A stretch of DNA of 64,000 bases. It comes from an uncultured Burkholderiales bacterium. Its GTDB lineage: Bacteria > Pseudomonadota > Gammaproteobacteria > Burkholderiales > Burkholderiaceae_C. Both the position numbers and the translations under genes were made by a program. The stretch lies in the NCBI GenBank assembly GCA_945952065.1, contig CAMFGY010000021.1, positions 1 to 64,000 of the forward strand, read 5' to 3'. Below are positions 43,223-53,245 of this stretch, one piece after another. Below the pieces are notes generated by a model that saw only the letters and a list, made by a program, of their open reading frames with translations, ran no database searches and was not told the origin of the DNA. Every line of letters starts with the position of its first letter. Position 1 is the stretch's first letter.

Positions 43223-44860
43223 TCAGCGCTTCATCATCTGGCGCGCAGCCAAATTGCTGGGGGCCGCCGCAGCCACCACGGCACGCCCAGTGGCGGATTT
43301 GCGCGTGTTTTTGTTGAGCTTTGCGGCGGGCGGAGAAGCGCTGTTGGTCTTGGCCATGGCGAGGCGTTTGCCGGCGGCGCTCGGTGCGGTGTAGACGACC
43401 AAGCTCTGTCCGGGTTTGAAGCTGGACTTTGGCGCCACCTTGTTCCATTCGGCCACCTGCGCGGGGCTCACCCGGTAGCGGGCCGCGATGGAAGCAACCG
43501 TGTCATGTTTGCCGGCTTTCAGGCTCAGCTTTCGCAGCGGCGGGGTGTCGGGCGCCAAGCTGATGGAGGCATGGTCGGCCAAATGCTCTGACACGTCCTC
43601 AATGCGGTGGGCCGCGCGCGGCACTAGCAGAGTCGACCCTTGCTTGACCAACATGCGCGGTGGGATTTTGTTGATTTCGCGCAGCGAGGCTTCGCTCATG
43701 CCCACCTCTTTGGCGGCCGCTTGCGGGCTCATGGTCTTGGGCACGGTCCACGCCGTCCAGCTCGCAAACGGGCCGCGGTGGGCCGCCAAGGCCTGCGCAA
43801 ATGCGCGTGCATTGTCATAGGGCAGCAAGATCTGGTTGGTGCCCGCAGCCAGCATCACCGGCTTGTTCATTTGCGGGTTGAACTGCTTGAACTCGTCCAC
43901 CTTCATGCCGGCCAATCTGGCGGCCAGGTCCACATCCATATCCCGGTCCAGATTGACGCTCAGGAAGAATGGGTGGTTGGCTGCAGGCGGCAGCGTCAGC
44001 GCAAACTTTTGAGGTGCCTGCACGATGTTCTTGACCGCTTGCAGCTTGGGCACGTAGTAGCGGGTTTCATCGGGCATCTTCAGGCTCTCGTAATCGGTGG
44101 GCAAACCGGCCTTTTGATTGCGAGTGATGGCTTTTTGCACATTGCCCTGGCCCCAGTTGTAGGCGGCCAGTGCCAAGTGCCAGTCGCCAAACATTTTGTG
44201 CAGTCGCCCCAGATAGTCCAAAGCAGCGCGGGTGGAGGCCAGCACATCGCGGCGGTCGTCGCGGAAGATGTTTTGCTTCAGGTCGAAGTCTCGGCCGGTG
44301 GCCGGCACGAACTGCCACATGCCCGAGGCTTTGGCCGTGGACATGGCTTGCGGGTTGAAGGCGCTCTCGATGAAGGGCAGCAAGGCCAGCTCGGTCGGCA
44401 TGCCGCGCTTTTCGACCTCTTCGATGATGTGGAACAGATAGCGCCCGCCGCGATCGGTCATGCGCTGCACATAGTCGGGCCGGCTGCTGTACCAGGTTTC
44501 CGCCTTGCGCACCCAGTCATTGTCCAGATCGTTCATGGCGAAGCCGGCGCGCAGGCGCATCCACAAATCCATCTGGGCCTCGGCGTCGTTCAACTCGATC
44601 TTGACCCCGGGCCGCAGGCTGTCTTCCAGCAGAGGCTGTAAGGCAGCTTCGGGCGCAGCACTCGTGGGCGCAGCGGCCAGAGCTTCGGCGGGCGCGGCTG
44701 GGCTGGCGGCCCAGGTGCGAGGCAGGGCGTTGCGATCGCTGCTCAGCGCTGGCTCTTGGCTGGGCGGCGTGCTGGCGCATGCGCCCAGCAGGGCGCTGAC
44801 CAGCAGCAGACTCACGCGCCCCAAAGCGCCAGGTAAAACGGCCTTGACCTGTAATTTCAT
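43223..44860 (-). CDS. mltD: Membrane-bound lytic transglycosylase D (SLT + LysM)
   Basis: A 545-residue lipoprotein lytic transglycosylase that cleaves peptidoglycan glycan strands. A lipobox LLGAC ends the signal peptide. The SLT domain (about 130-280) carries the catalytic glutamate in LPFIESAFNPQAMS and the ASGMWQFVPATGRDFDL and YNWGQGNVQKAI motifs. LysM-like repeats follow (near 400-430 and 455-500). A basic Ala/Lys-rich tail ends the protein. Its ATG overlaps the gloB stop by four bases, the same mltD-gloB neighbourhood as in E. coli. Confidence 0.93.
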   Translation of the reverse strand: MKLQVKAVLPGALGRVSLLLVSALLGACASTPPSQEPALSSDRNALPRTWAASPAAPAEALAAAPTSAAPEAALQPLLEDSLRPGVKIELNDAEAQMDLWMRLRAGFAMNDLDNDWVRKAETWYSSRPDYVQRMTDRGGRYLFHIIEEVEKRGMPTELALLPFIESAFNPQAMSTAKASGMWQFVPATGRDFDLKQNIFRDDRRDVLASTRAALDYLGRLHKMFGDWHLALAAYNWGQGNVQKAITRNQKAGLPTDYESLKMPDETRYYVPKLQAVKNIVQAPQKFALTLPPAANHPFFLSVNLDRDMDVDLAARLAGMKVDEFKQFNPQMNKPVMLAAGTNQILLPYDNARAFAQALAAHRGPFASWTAWTVPKTMSPQAAAKEVGMSEASLREINKIPPRMLVKQGSTLLVPRAAHRIEDVSEHLADHASISLAPDTPPLRKLSLKAGKHDTVASIAARYRVSPAQVAEWNKVAPKSSFKPGQSLVVYTAPSAAGKRLAMAKTNSASPPAAKLNKNTRKSATGRAVVAAAAPSNLAARQMMKR

Positions 44861-45690
44861 CTGAATTCGTTCTTCCATTGCCGCAGTTGGGCGAAGACCT
44901 CGACCGCGCGATCAGCGGCCTTGGCGGTGGGCGTTGAACAAAGAGCGCTTGGCGCAGCCGCCGTGTCGGCGGGCGCACGCGAGGCCTGCGTGACGGCGCG
45001 GGCCACAGCGGCCTGCTCGCAGCGCAAGAAAGGATTGATCTGCAACTCCAACTGCAAGGTAGAGGGCAGGGTCGGCAAGCCTTGGGCACGCCGAGCCTCG
45101 CACCATTGCTGATAACGCTTCAATTCAGCGTTGTCGGGTTCCACGGTGCGAGCGAAACGCAGATTCGACAAGGTGTATTCATGCGTGCAGCACACCCGGG
45201 TCGCTCCCGGCAAGGCCGCCAAGCGCTGCAACGAGTGATGCATTTGCGCCGGTGTGCCTTCGAACACTCGCCCGCAACCTGCCGAAAACAAGGTGTCGCC
45301 ACAAAACAGCAAGGGTCCTGCGTCGTCTGGGGGCGAGGCCAGGTAAAAGGCGATATGGCCGGCGGTGTGGCCCGGCACATCGATCACCTCGAACTGCATG
45401 CCCAGCAGTTCGACTTTTTGGCCGCCATGGCAGGGTGTGCAGGGGACAGGCAGGGTCTCCAACGCAGGCGCGTAGATCGGCCCTTGCAACACGGGCTGAA
45501 GTGCTTTCAGGCCGCCCACATGGTCGGCGTGGTGGTGCGTCACTAGAATGCCGCTCAACTGCAGCGAGCGCTCAGCCAAGAATTGCAGAACCGGCGCGGC
45601 ATCACCGGGGTCCACCACCAAGGCGTTTTGGCCGTCGTGCAAGATCCAGATGTAGTTGTCCGCAAAGGCGGCAATCGCCTCGAGCTTCAT
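44857..45690 (-). CDS. gloB: Hydroxyacylglutathione hydrolase (glyoxalase II)
   Basis: GloB hydrolyses S-D-lactoylglutathione to lactate and glutathione in methylglyoxal detoxification. The 277-residue metallo-beta-lactamase-fold protein has T51-H-H-H-A-D-H57 for the binuclear metal site, then VIDVPGHTAGHIAFYL, LFCGDTLFSAGCGRVFEG and CTHEYTLSNLRFA. The Met at 45690 starts the canonical MKLEAIAAFADNYIW. A short insertion near the C-terminus (Ala/Pro/Thr-rich) separates INPFLRC from the end. Divergent from the methyltransferase gene. Confidence 0.95.
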   Translation of the reverse strand: MKLEAIAAFADNYIWILHDGQNALVVDPGDAAPVLQFLAERSLQLSGILVTHHHADHVGGLKALQPVLQGPIYAPALETLPVPCTPCHGGQKVELLGMQFEVIDVPGHTAGHIAFYLASPPDDAGPLLFCGDTLFSAGCGRVFEGTPAQMHHSLQRLAALPGATRVCCTHEYTLSNLRFARTVEPDNAELKRYQQWCEARRAQGLPTLPSTLQLELQINPFLRCEQAAVARAVTQASRAPADTAAAPSALCSTPTAKAADRAVEVFAQLRQWKNEFR

Positions 45691-45734
45691 GCAGCCAAGT
45701 CCAGACCCGAATTCATGCCTAATTTCATGCGTCC

Positions 45735-46565
45735 ATGCCCATGCCAGGTGAAGCGTCAATTATAGAGTTGGCATCGTGGCTACAGACTCCGCCGGGGCGC
45801 TATTTGCTGGCGTGGGAACAGGCGCGGCTGGATGATGCCGTGGTGGACTTGTTTGGCTTTCATGCCTTGCAACTGGGATTGCCTGAATTGCCCGGCCTGC
45901 AGGCCAACCGCATGCCGCACCGATGGCTGGCTCTGGACAAGAGCGCCGGGCAGCCCAAGGCCGCACTGGCGGGGCCAGGTCTTGCCTTGTTGTGTGAGTT
46001 TGATGTGCTGCCTTTCGAGAATGGCAGCCTGGATCTGGTCTTGCTGCCGCATGCCCTGGACTTGGCGCCTGACCCGCATCGGCTGCTGCGCGAAGTGGAG
46101 CGGGTGCTCAGGCCTGAGGGGCGGCTGGTCATTTTGGGCCTGAATCCGACCAGCAGCTGGGGGCTCAGGCAGAATCTGGGCCGCAATCTGCCCGGCCGAG
46201 CTGCGCCATTTTTGCCGCCGGAGGGTGAGTTCATTGCTTACTGGCGGCTGCGCGATTGGCTGCGTCTGCTGAGCTTTGAGGTCGAAGCTGCTCAATTTGG
46301 TTGCTATCGGCCGCCTTTGCGTACCGAAGCCTGGTTGGCCCGCTGGTCTTGGATCGAGCCCATCGGCGCGCGTTGGTGGCCGGTGCTTGGGGCGGTTTAT
46401 TTCATCAAGGCGGTCAAACGCGTGCATGGCATGCGTTTGTTGGGGCTGGACAAAACACGCAAGCCTTTGCGAGGGGCGGCACCGGCGGTGGCCGTGCAAA
46501 GCCGTGCGCAGCTGCGGTCTCAGCCCCGGCTTTGCGCACAACAACACGAAGAACAAGGTTCATGA
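45735..46565 (+). CDS. Class I SAM-dependent methyltransferase-like protein (YafS-like)
   Basis: A 276-residue methyltransferase-like protein. Position between gloB (divergent) and rnhA matches E. coli yafS. The Methyltransf_11 core is visible in [20 protein letters not shown] and [19 protein letters not shown], but the usual glycine-rich motif I is replaced by [14 protein letters not shown]. Target unknown. Basic C-terminal tail. The stop overlaps the rnhA ATG by four bases. Confidence 0.82.
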   Translation: MPMPGEASIIELASWLQTPPGRYLLAWEQARLDDAVVDLFGFHALQLGLPELPGLQANRMPHRWLALDKSAGQPKAALAGPGLALLCEFDVLPFENGSLDLVLLPHALDLAPDPHRLLREVERVLRPEGRLVILGLNPTSSWGLRQNLGRNLPGRAAPFLPPEGEFIAYWRLRDWLRLLSFEVEAAQFGCYRPPLRTEAWLARWSWIEPIGARWWPVLGAVYFIKAVKRVHGMRLLGLDKTRKPLRGAAPAVAVQSRAQLRSQPRLCAQQHEEQGS

Positions 46566-47056
46566 ATCAAACAAACAAAGCCGCCGATGGCGCGGTCAAC
46601 ACAAGGCCCCCAATTGCCAAACCGGTGGTGGTGATCTACACCGACGGTGCTTGCAAGGGCAACCCCGGTCCTGGCGGTTGGGGAGCATGGTTGAGCAGCG
46701 GGGGCCATGAAAAAGAGCTGTTCGGCGGGGAAGCCAACACCACCAACAACCGCATGGAGCTGACGGCGGTGATCGAGGCCCTGGCCTCGCTGAAAAGAAC
46801 CTGCCAGATCACGGTCTACACCGACAGCGAATACGTGCGCAAAGGCATGACCGAATGGATGAGTGGCTGGCAGCGGCGCGGCTGGAAGACGGCGGACAAC
46901 AAGCCGGTCAAAAACGCTGACCTTTGGCAGCGCCTGGACGCTTTGCGCAAGCTGCACCAAGTGGAATGGCGCTGGGTCAAGGGGCATGCCGGGGACCCGG
47001 GCAATGAAAAAGCGGACGCTTTGGCCAACAAAGGCGTGGCTGCTGCCGGGCGCTGA
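46562..47056 (+). CDS. rnhA: Ribonuclease HI
   Basis: RNase HI degrades RNA in RNA-DNA hybrids. The 164-residue protein has the DEDD-type active site: D28 in [18 protein letters not shown]66 in [13 protein letters not shown]88 in [10 protein letters not shown], and the late [16 protein letters not shown] 20-residue polar N-terminal extension is extra. In many Burkholderiales and in E. coli dnaQ lies next to rnhA; here an RND efflux pair follows instead. Confidence 0.95.
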   Translation: MNQTNKAADGAVNTRPPIAKPVVVIYTDGACKGNPGPGGWGAWLSSGGHEKELFGGEANTTNNRMELTAVIEALASLKRTCQITVYTDSEYVRKGMTEWMSGWQRRGWKTADNKPVKNADLWQRLDALRKLHQVEWRWVKGHAGDPGNEKADALANKGVAAAGR

Positions 47057-47240
47057 GCGAGTATCAGGGCTTGAGGTGGTGGCGCTGAGGGAAGGCCGCC
47101 CAAGAATTTGTGCGCTGTGCGACCGAGGTCCGTCGTCGGAGGATCAGAAAGCGTCGTTCAGACCCATTCCAGTGGCGGGCTTGGCACGCTAGCGAGTGAA
47201 ACCCGTCGGCAAGCGCTAGAGTGCGCGCTCGGAGATCCGC

Positions 47241-48476
47241 ATGACAATCAAGAAACGATTCCATACCTTTGTGGCGCTGGTCGCGCTGACGGCACTCAGC
47301 GCTGCGGCCTATTGGTGGCAACACCGGCCCGCCTCGGCCGCCGCGGGTGCATCGCTCGACGCCAAAACCGGTGCAGGCCCCGCTTCGCCTGGCAAAGGTG
47401 ACAGTGGCGGGGCGCCCAAGGGTGCGCAGGCCCAAGGGCCGGTGCCGGTGGAGGTCGGCACGGTGGAATCGGTGGCTTTGCCCGATGATGCTCAGACCAT
47501 CGGGACCTTGAAAGCACGGCAGTCAGCGCTGCTCAAGCCCGAGGTCAGTGGCCGCATCGTCAAGCTCGGATTCAGCGACGGCCAGCGGGTGCGCCAGGGT
47601 CAGGTCTTGGTGCAGCTCGATGACAGCCTGCAGGCCGCACAAGTGCAGCAGGCCGAAGCGCAGGCCAGCATTGCGCGCAGCAATCTGAAACGCAACAAGG
47701 AATTGCTGGCGCAGAATTTTGTCAGCGCCAGTGCCGTCGACCAAGCGCAGTCGGCGCTGGAAGTGGCCGAGGCTCAGTTGGCGCTGAGTCGGGCGCAGCA
47801 AGGCCGCATGCAGGTGCGTGCGCCCTTTGACGGCGTGATGGGGATTCGTTCGGTCAGCGTGGGCGACTATGTCAAGGACGGCAGCGATTTGGTCAGCATC
47901 GAAGATGCTTCGTCGATGTGGGTGGACTTTCGATTGCCCGAGCGTTTTGTGCCCCGGCTGAAGCTGGGGCAGTCGGTCGATGTGACCCTGGATGCCTTGC
48001 CGGGCAAAAGTTTCCAAGCGCAGATTGAGGCCTTGGACACCCAGCTGGACGCGAATGGCCGCTCGCTGTTGGTGCGCGCCCGTTTGCCGGCCGCAGTGGC
48101 CAGCCAGAGTGGCTTGCGCTCCGGTTTGTTTGCCCGCGTGAGCGTGCTGCTCGCCACCCATCAAAACGCCTTGTTGGTGCCTGAGGAGGCCTTGGTGCCA
48201 CAGGGGGGGCAACAGTACATCATCAAGCTTGCGGGGGACCCGAGCGCGCCTGTCGCGCAGCGCATCGAGGCCAAGCTGGGTTTGCGCTTGCCGGGCAAAG
48301 TTGAGATTCTTGCCGGACTGAAGGTGGGCGATCGGGTGGTGACTGCTGGCCAAGCCAAGCTGATGCGGGGCGATGGCCAGGCCTTGAAGATCATCGATGT
48401 CGACAAGCAAGGCGTGGCACGCGCAGGTTTGGGGGCAAAGCCGGCAGTGCCCGGTGCCTCAGCGGCCAGCCAGTGA
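47241..48476 (+). CDS. RND efflux periplasmic adaptor (membrane fusion protein)
   Basis: A 411-residue HlyD/AcrA-type adaptor that links an inner membrane RND pump to an outer membrane channel. A signal or anchor segment covers about residues 10-30, followed by a Gly/Ala/Pro-rich linker. The lipoyl halves (LLKPEVSGRIVKLGFSDGQ and MQVRAPFDGVMGIRSVSVGD) flank a coiled-coil hairpin of about 60 residues. Permease gene follows after 10 bases; no TolC-type gene is present in the window. Confidence 0.92.
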   Translation: MTIKKRFHTFVALVALTALSAAAYWWQHRPASAAAGASLDAKTGAGPASPGKGDSGGAPKGAQAQGPVPVEVGTVESVALPDDAQTIGTLKARQSALLKPEVSGRIVKLGFSDGQRVRQGQVLVQLDDSLQAAQVQQAEAQASIARSNLKRNKELLAQNFVSASAVDQAQSALEVAEAQLALSRAQQGRMQVRAPFDGVMGIRSVSVGDYVKDGSDLVSIEDASSMWVDFRLPERFVPRLKLGQSVDVTLDALPGKSFQAQIEALDTQLDANGRSLLVRARLPAAVASQSGLRSGLFARVSVLLATHQNALLVPEEALVPQGGQQYIIKLAGDPSAPVAQRIEAKLGLRLPGKVEILAGLKVGDRVVTAGQAKLMRGDGQALKIIDVDKQGVARAGLGAKPAVPGASAASQ

Positions 48477-48486
48477 AGGGCTTGCC

Positions 48487-51400
48487 ATGAAGATTTCTGA
48501 AATCTCCATCCGACGCCCGGTTTTTGCGACCGTGATGTCGCTGCTGCTCGTGCTGGTGGGCATTGTGGCCTTTGGGCGTCTGGCCTTGCGTGAGTACCCG
48601 CGCATTGATGAGCCGGTGGTCACTGTCAGCACCCGCTTGGTGGGCGCATCCAGCGAGGTCATTGAGAGCCAGATCACCAAGCCCTTGGAGGATTCCATTG
48701 CGGGCATTGACGGCATTGAGGTGCTGACGTCCAGCTCGCGCACCGAGTCCAGCCAGATCACGGCGCGCTTCAAGCTGGAGAAGAATCCGGACGATGCCGC
48801 TGCCGATGTGCGCGACCGTGTCGCCCGGGTGCGGGGCCGTCTGCCCGATGCCGCCGACGAGCCCGTGGTGGCCAAGGTGGAAGCCGATGCGCAGCCGACC
48901 ATCTGGATTGCGTTTTCCAGTGAAACACTCAACCCATTGGAAATCACCGATTTGGTCAACCGCGTGGTCAAGCCGCGCTTGCAAACCATTCCGGGCGTGG
49001 CCGATGTGCAAACCGGGGGGGACCGCAAATACGCGATGCGCGTCTGGCTCGATGCCGATCGTTTGGCGGCCTATAAGTTGACGGTGCAAGATGTGGAAGA
49101 TGCCTTGCGCCGGCAAAACCTGGAGGTACCGGCTGGCCGTATCGAAAGCCAACAGCGCGAATTCAGCGTGACCGCGCGCACCGACTTGAACACGGTGGCC
49201 GAGTTCTCAGAGGTAATGATCAAGCAGACCGGCGGATTCGCGGTGCGCTTGAAAGATGTGGCGCGCATCGAAGAGGCGGCTTCCAGTGAACGTTCTCGGG
49301 TGCGCTTGAATGGCGTGTTATCGGTTTCGCTGGGGGTGGTGCGCCAAGCCACGGCCAATCCTTTGGAAGTGTCGGCCGCGGTACGTGAAATGATGCCCAA
49401 GCTGCAGGCCGACCTGCCTTCGAGCATCAGAGTCTTGCCCGCCAACGACAACTCGGTCTTCATTGATCGCTCGATCAAGTCGGTCTATCACACCATTGGC
49501 GAAGCCGTGGTCTTGGTGGCGCTGGTGGTATTTGTGTTTTTGCGCACCCTGCGCGCTTCCATCATTCCGCTGGTGACCATTCCGATCAGCTTGATCGGCT
49601 CCTTTGCGTTGATGGCTGCCGCAGGCTTTACCGTCAACACCTTGACCCTGCTGGCCTTGGTGCTGGCCATTGGTTTGGTGGTGGACGATGCCATCGTGGT
49701 GCTGGAGAACATCTTCCGCCATATCGAGGAGGGGCTGGAACCCTTCCAGGCTGCGCTCAAAGGCGCCAAAGAAATCGCCTTCGCGGTGTTGGCCATGACG
49801 ATGACGCTGGCCGCGGTGTTTGCGCCACTGGCCTTCACGCCGGGGCGCACCGGGCGGCTGTTTGTGGAGTTTGCGCTGACGCTGGCCGGTGCGGTGATCG
49901 TGTCCGGTTTTGTGGCGCTGACGCTAACGCCCATGATGTGCAGCAAGCTGCTGCGCCACAACGCCAAGCCCAGCCGCTTTGATCGCGGCATGGAGCGGGT
50001 GCTGGTGGGCATCAGCGAGTACTATGCCGCGGCGCTGCGCTTTGCCTTGCGGGCCCGCTGGGTGGTGGTGCTGGTGATGCTGGCCTCCGGCGGGGCGAGC
50101 TGGTGGTTGTTCACGAGCAGCAAGTCGGAATTGGCGCCCATGGAGGACCGTGGTGTGATCGTCATGCCCATCAGTGCCCCCGATGGCTCCACCTTGGCCT
50201 TCACTGCGCGTTACCTCGACGCGGTGGACCGCATTGCGGCGCAGTACCCGGAGTTTGACCGCGCCTTTTTGTTCTCGGGCGGTGGCGGCGTGTCTTCGGG
50301 CTTGGCGATTTTGCGCACGGTCGACTGGTCGGAGCGCAGCCGCTCCACCCAGGAGATCGCTCGCAAGATGTTGCCGCAGGTCAGCATGTTGCCGGGCGTG
50401 CAGGCCTTTCCAACCACGCCGGCCAGCTTGGGGCAGGGCTTCACCGCGCGGCCGGTCAACTTTGTGGTGGTGAGCAGTGACAGCTATGCCAACTTGGCCA
50501 AGGTCACCCAAGCCATGATGGCCGAGATGGGCAAGAACCCAGGCCTGATCCAGCCCGACAATGATTTGCGCCTGAACAAACCCGAGCTTTATATGGCGGT
50601 GGACCGCGAGCGCGCTGCCGATCTGGGCGTGCCCGTGGACCAAATTGCCCGCACGGTGGAAACCATGTTGGGCAGTCGTGCCGTCACCCGCTATAAGCGC
50701 GGCGCCGACCAATACGACGTCTTGGTGCAAACCGAGGCCGCCAATCGCAGCACGCCGGAGCAGATCGAGAAGCTGTTTGTGCGCGGGCGTGGCGACACCA
50801 TGGTGCCGCTGTCCAGCTTGGTCAAAGTGGAGGAGGCGGTCAGCCCGCGCGAGTTGAATCACTTCAATCAGCGCCGCTCGGTGACCTTCTCGGCGAATCT
50901 GGCCCCCGGCTATGCCTTGGGCGATGCCTTGGCCTTCATGGACAAAGCGGCGGCCAAGGTGCTGCCGGTGGGCTATGCCACCGAATTGAACGGGGTGTCG
51001 CGCGAGTACAAGTCCAGCAGCGGTGCGCTGGGCCTGGTGTTTGTGCTGGCGCTTTTGTTCATCTTCTTGGTCTTGTCGGCGCAATTTGAGAGCTTTGTCG
51101 ACCCCTTGGTCATCATGCTTTCGGTGCCTTTGTCCATGGTGGGTGCATTGGCCGCCTTGCAGTGGTCGGGCGGCACGCTCAATGTGTATTCGCAGATCGG
51201 CTTGATCACGTTGGTGGGTTTGATCACCAAGCACGGCATTTTGATTGTCGAATTCAGTAACCAGTTACGTCAGCAGGGGCGTGAGGTGCGCGAGGCGGTG
51301 ATCGAGGCTGCGGCCTTGCGTCTGCGTCCCATCTTGATGACCACCGGCGCCATGGTGCTGGGCGCCTTGCCCTTGGCTTTGGCCTCGGGCGCGGGTGCCG

Positions 51401-51555
51401 AGAGTCGCCAGCAAATCGGCTGGGTGATTGTGGGCGGTATGAGCTTGGGCACCTTGCTGACCATTTTTGTGGTGCCCACCATGTACACCTTGTTTGCGCG
51501 CAAGGGCATTCCCGGCGAGATCACCACACCGGCCTTGCCGGAGGTGCAGGGCTGA
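48487..51555 (+). CDS. RND family efflux permease
   Basis: A 1022-residue inner membrane proton-driven efflux pump of the AcrB/HAE1 class. Seen: [19 protein letters not shown] at TM1, the porter-domain repeats, the TM4 proton-relay pair in [18 protein letters not shown], and [20 protein letters not shown] and [17 protein letters not shown] in the second half. Twelve TM segments are expected. Substrates cannot be told from sequence; the relay is DD-type, so drug, solvent or detergent export is more likely than heavy metals. Confidence 0.94.
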   Translation: MKISEISIRRPVFATVMSLLLVLVGIVAFGRLALREYPRIDEPVVTVSTRLVGASSEVIESQITKPLEDSIAGIDGIEVLTSSSRTESSQITARFKLEKNPDDAAADVRDRVARVRGRLPDAADEPVVAKVEADAQPTIWIAFSSETLNPLEITDLVNRVVKPRLQTIPGVADVQTGGDRKYAMRVWLDADRLAAYKLTVQDVEDALRRQNLEVPAGRIESQQREFSVTARTDLNTVAEFSEVMIKQTGGFAVRLKDVARIEEAASSERSRVRLNGVLSVSLGVVRQATANPLEVSAAVREMMPKLQADLPSSIRVLPANDNSVFIDRSIKSVYHTIGEAVVLVALVVFVFLRTLRASIIPLVTIPISLIGSFALMAAAGFTVNTLTLLALVLAIGLVVDDAIVVLENIFRHIEEGLEPFQAALKGAKEIAFAVLAMTMTLAAVFAPLAFTPGRTGRLFVEFALTLAGAVIVSGFVALTLTPMMCSKLLRHNAKPSRFDRGMERVLVGISEYYAAALRFALRARWVVVLVMLASGGASWWLFTSSKSELAPMEDRGVIVMPISAPDGSTLAFTARYLDAVDRIAAQYPEFDRAFLFSGGGGVSSGLAILRTVDWSERSRSTQEIARKMLPQVSMLPGVQAFPTTPASLGQGFTARPVNFVVVSSDSYANLAKVTQAMMAEMGKNPGLIQPDNDLRLNKPELYMAVDRERAADLGVPVDQIARTVETMLGSRAVTRYKRGADQYDVLVQTEAANRSTPEQIEKLFVRGRGDTMVPLSSLVKVEEAVSPRELNHFNQRRSVTFSANLAPGYALGDALAFMDKAAAKVLPVGYATELNGVSREYKSSSGALGLVFVLALLFIFLVLSAQFESFVDPLVIMLSVPLSMVGALAALQWSGGTLNVYSQIGLITLVGLITKHGILIVEFSNQLRQQGREVREAVIEAAALRLRPILMTTGAMVLGALPLALASGAGAESRQQIGWVIVGGMSLGTLLTIFVVPTMYTLFARKGIPGEITTPALPEVQG

Positions 51556-51628
51556 AGCGCCGCGCTCATGCAAGGTCTTCACGCGCAGCCCTGCGCCTAA
51601 AATGCCGCGCAAACACTGGGAACATCAG

Positions 51629-52198
51629 ATGAGCATCAAAAGCGACAAGTGGATCCGCCGCATGGCCGAGCAACACGGCATGATCGAACCCTTTGAGCCG
51701 GGTCAGATTCGTGCCAACGCCGCGGGCGAGAAGATCGTCAGCTACGGCACCTCCAGCTATGGCTATGACATACGCTGCGCGCCCGAATTCAAGGTCTTCA
51801 CCAATGTCTACAGCTCGGTGGTGGACCCCAAGAACTTTGACGACAAGAGCTTTGTCGATATGGAGGGCGACTACTGCATCATCCCGCCCAACAGCTTTTG
51901 TTTGGCGCGCACCGTGGAGTACTTCCGCATCCCGCGCAATGTTCTGACCGTGTGCCTGGGCAAAAGCACCTATGCACGCTGCGGCATCATCGTCAACGTC
52001 ACGCCTTTTGAGCCCGAATGGGAAGGCTATGTGACCTTGGAGTTCAGCAACACCACGCCACTGCCCGCCAAGATTTACGCTGGCGAGGGCTGCGCGCAAG
52101 TGCTGTTCTTTGAGAGCGACGAGGTCTGCGAGACCAGCTACAAAGACCGCGGCGGCAAATACCAAGGCCAGCGCGGCGTGACCTTGCCCAAGACCTGA
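51629..52198 (+). CDS. dcd: dCTP deaminase
   Basis: Dcd converts dCTP to dUTP, feeding dTMP synthesis. The 189-residue protein is family length and shows [59 protein letters not shown] (active-site region) and the C-terminal [17 protein letters not shown] that closes over the nucleotide. The Met at 51629 is the natural start. Confidence 0.96.
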   Translation: MSIKSDKWIRRMAEQHGMIEPFEPGQIRANAAGEKIVSYGTSSYGYDIRCAPEFKVFTNVYSSVVDPKNFDDKSFVDMEGDYCIIPPNSFCLARTVEYFRIPRNVLTVCLGKSTYARCGIIVNVTPFEPEWEGYVTLEFSNTTPLPAKIYAGEGCAQVLFFESDEVCETSYKDRGGKYQGQRGVTLPKT

Positions 52199-52316
52199 GT
52201 GATCGGGCTTGCCCAAACTTGAGCGGAATCAGCGGGTGAAAGGCCTGCTTTTTCCGATTTAAGTTTTCGCCTCGGCCGGCAAGATGACGCCATCTCCCGT
52301 CCTTGCCGAGGTTGTC

Positions 52317-52691
52317 ATGAACAAGGTCTTCCACCTGCTCCCAAATCCGCAGCTGAACGCGCCGGTCTTTTTGGACCTGCGCGAACAGGATGGCCCCGAC
52401 TATCTCGTGGGCGGCATGGCTTTCGACCCCTCGCTGCGTCCGCAGGCTTCGATTGAGCTGGGCGCCTTGTTGGTGGGCCCGGTGGACGGCAGTGAGTTGC
52501 AGCGTTTTCAACAGCTGATGCAGATGGAAGGCTTGTCCTTGCAGCCCACCCGCATGATGTATGACCGCTTGTACGCTTGCGAACGCTTGGCGGTCGGCCA
52601 TGCAAGCGCCAACCCGATGCTGCGTGATCTCGCCCTGAAGCTGTTCAACAGCTACCAGCAGGCGGGCGAGTGGATTGGTCTGGCGCACTGA
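52317..52691 (+). CDS. Hypothetical protein (124 aa)
   Basis: A 124-residue soluble protein I do not recognise. It opens MNKVFHLLPNPQLNAPVFLD, has a strand-rich middle (YLVGGMAFDPSLRPQASIEL) and a helical C-terminal half ending QQAGEWIGLAH. GAGG seven bases ahead of the ATG at 52317 supports that start over one at 52284. Codon use matches the neighbours. A strong terminator follows, so it is likely a real monocistronic gene. Confidence 0.72.
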   Translation: MNKVFHLLPNPQLNAPVFLDLREQDGPDYLVGGMAFDPSLRPQASIELGALLVGPVDGSELQRFQQLMQMEGLSLQPTRMMYDRLYACERLAVGHASANPMLRDLALKLFNSYQQAGEWIGLAH

Positions 52692-52728
52692 GGCCCGCGC
52701 CAAGTACCAGACTTCTCCCGCTCAAGCA

Positions 52729-52760
52729 CAAGCCCTCAGCATCTGAGGGCTTGTTTGTTT
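52729..52760 (+). terminator. Rho-independent terminator
   Basis: An 11-bp perfect stem (52729-52739 with 52743-52753, loop CAT) followed by TTTG TTTT, 38 bases past the stop at 52691. It can also serve the convergent minus-strand gene at 52792. Confidence 0.85.
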
Positions 52761-52791
52761 TGGGCGGCCTGGCGCTGTAGTGCGGAGGGGC

Positions 52792-53058
52792 TCACAGCGC
52801 CGTCAACCAGTCACAACGAAGCCGTCCGCTGCGATGCAGCCGCAAGCGCCACTGCGCATAGAAGCCTGGCAGCATGAAGCCCGCGGGGCACAGCGGCAGC
52901 AAAGGCCATGCGTGGATCAAAAGCAGCGCGGGCAAAGCCACCCAGCCCAGCACCCACAGGGTCAGCACCAGATCCCAAGCATGCAATTCCACCGGGTGTC
53001 GGCGGCCATGCAAAAACAGCCAGCGCTTGATCGAAGTCAGTTGAAGCAAAGACATCAT
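52792..53058 (-). CDS. Small membrane protein of unknown function (88 aa)
   Basis: An 88-residue protein with two hydrophobic segments (about residues 29-48 in VLTLWVLGWVALPALLLIH, and 52-64) and Arg-rich ends. GGGAGGGC lies ahead of tandem Mets at 53058. No domain recognised. Divergent from the CoA-transferase gene over 187 bases. Confidence 0.65.
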   Translation of the reverse strand: MMSLLQLTSIKRWLFLHGRRHPVELHAWDLVLTLWVLGWVALPALLLIHAWPLLPLCPAGFMLPGFYAQWRLRLHRSGRLRCDWLTAL

Positions 53059-53245
53059 GCCCTCCCGCCCCGGCGGCTTACAACAGGTGTGGTGTAAGTT
53101 TCGCGTCAGTTGATTTATCGGTGATTCGGGGCAAAAACGCCAGCGTTTTTTTCCTCTCAGAGCTTCGTGCCGGGGCAGGAAAGACGGGATGGCGGGCGCT
53201 TGAAAAGGGCGCGACACTGAGCGTCAGACTGCCGAAAGACCCGCG

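Noticed and set aside
49924-51234. A 436-codon open frame antisense to the RND permease
   Set aside because: His/Gln-rich mirror of the permease reading frame, without a ribosome binding site.
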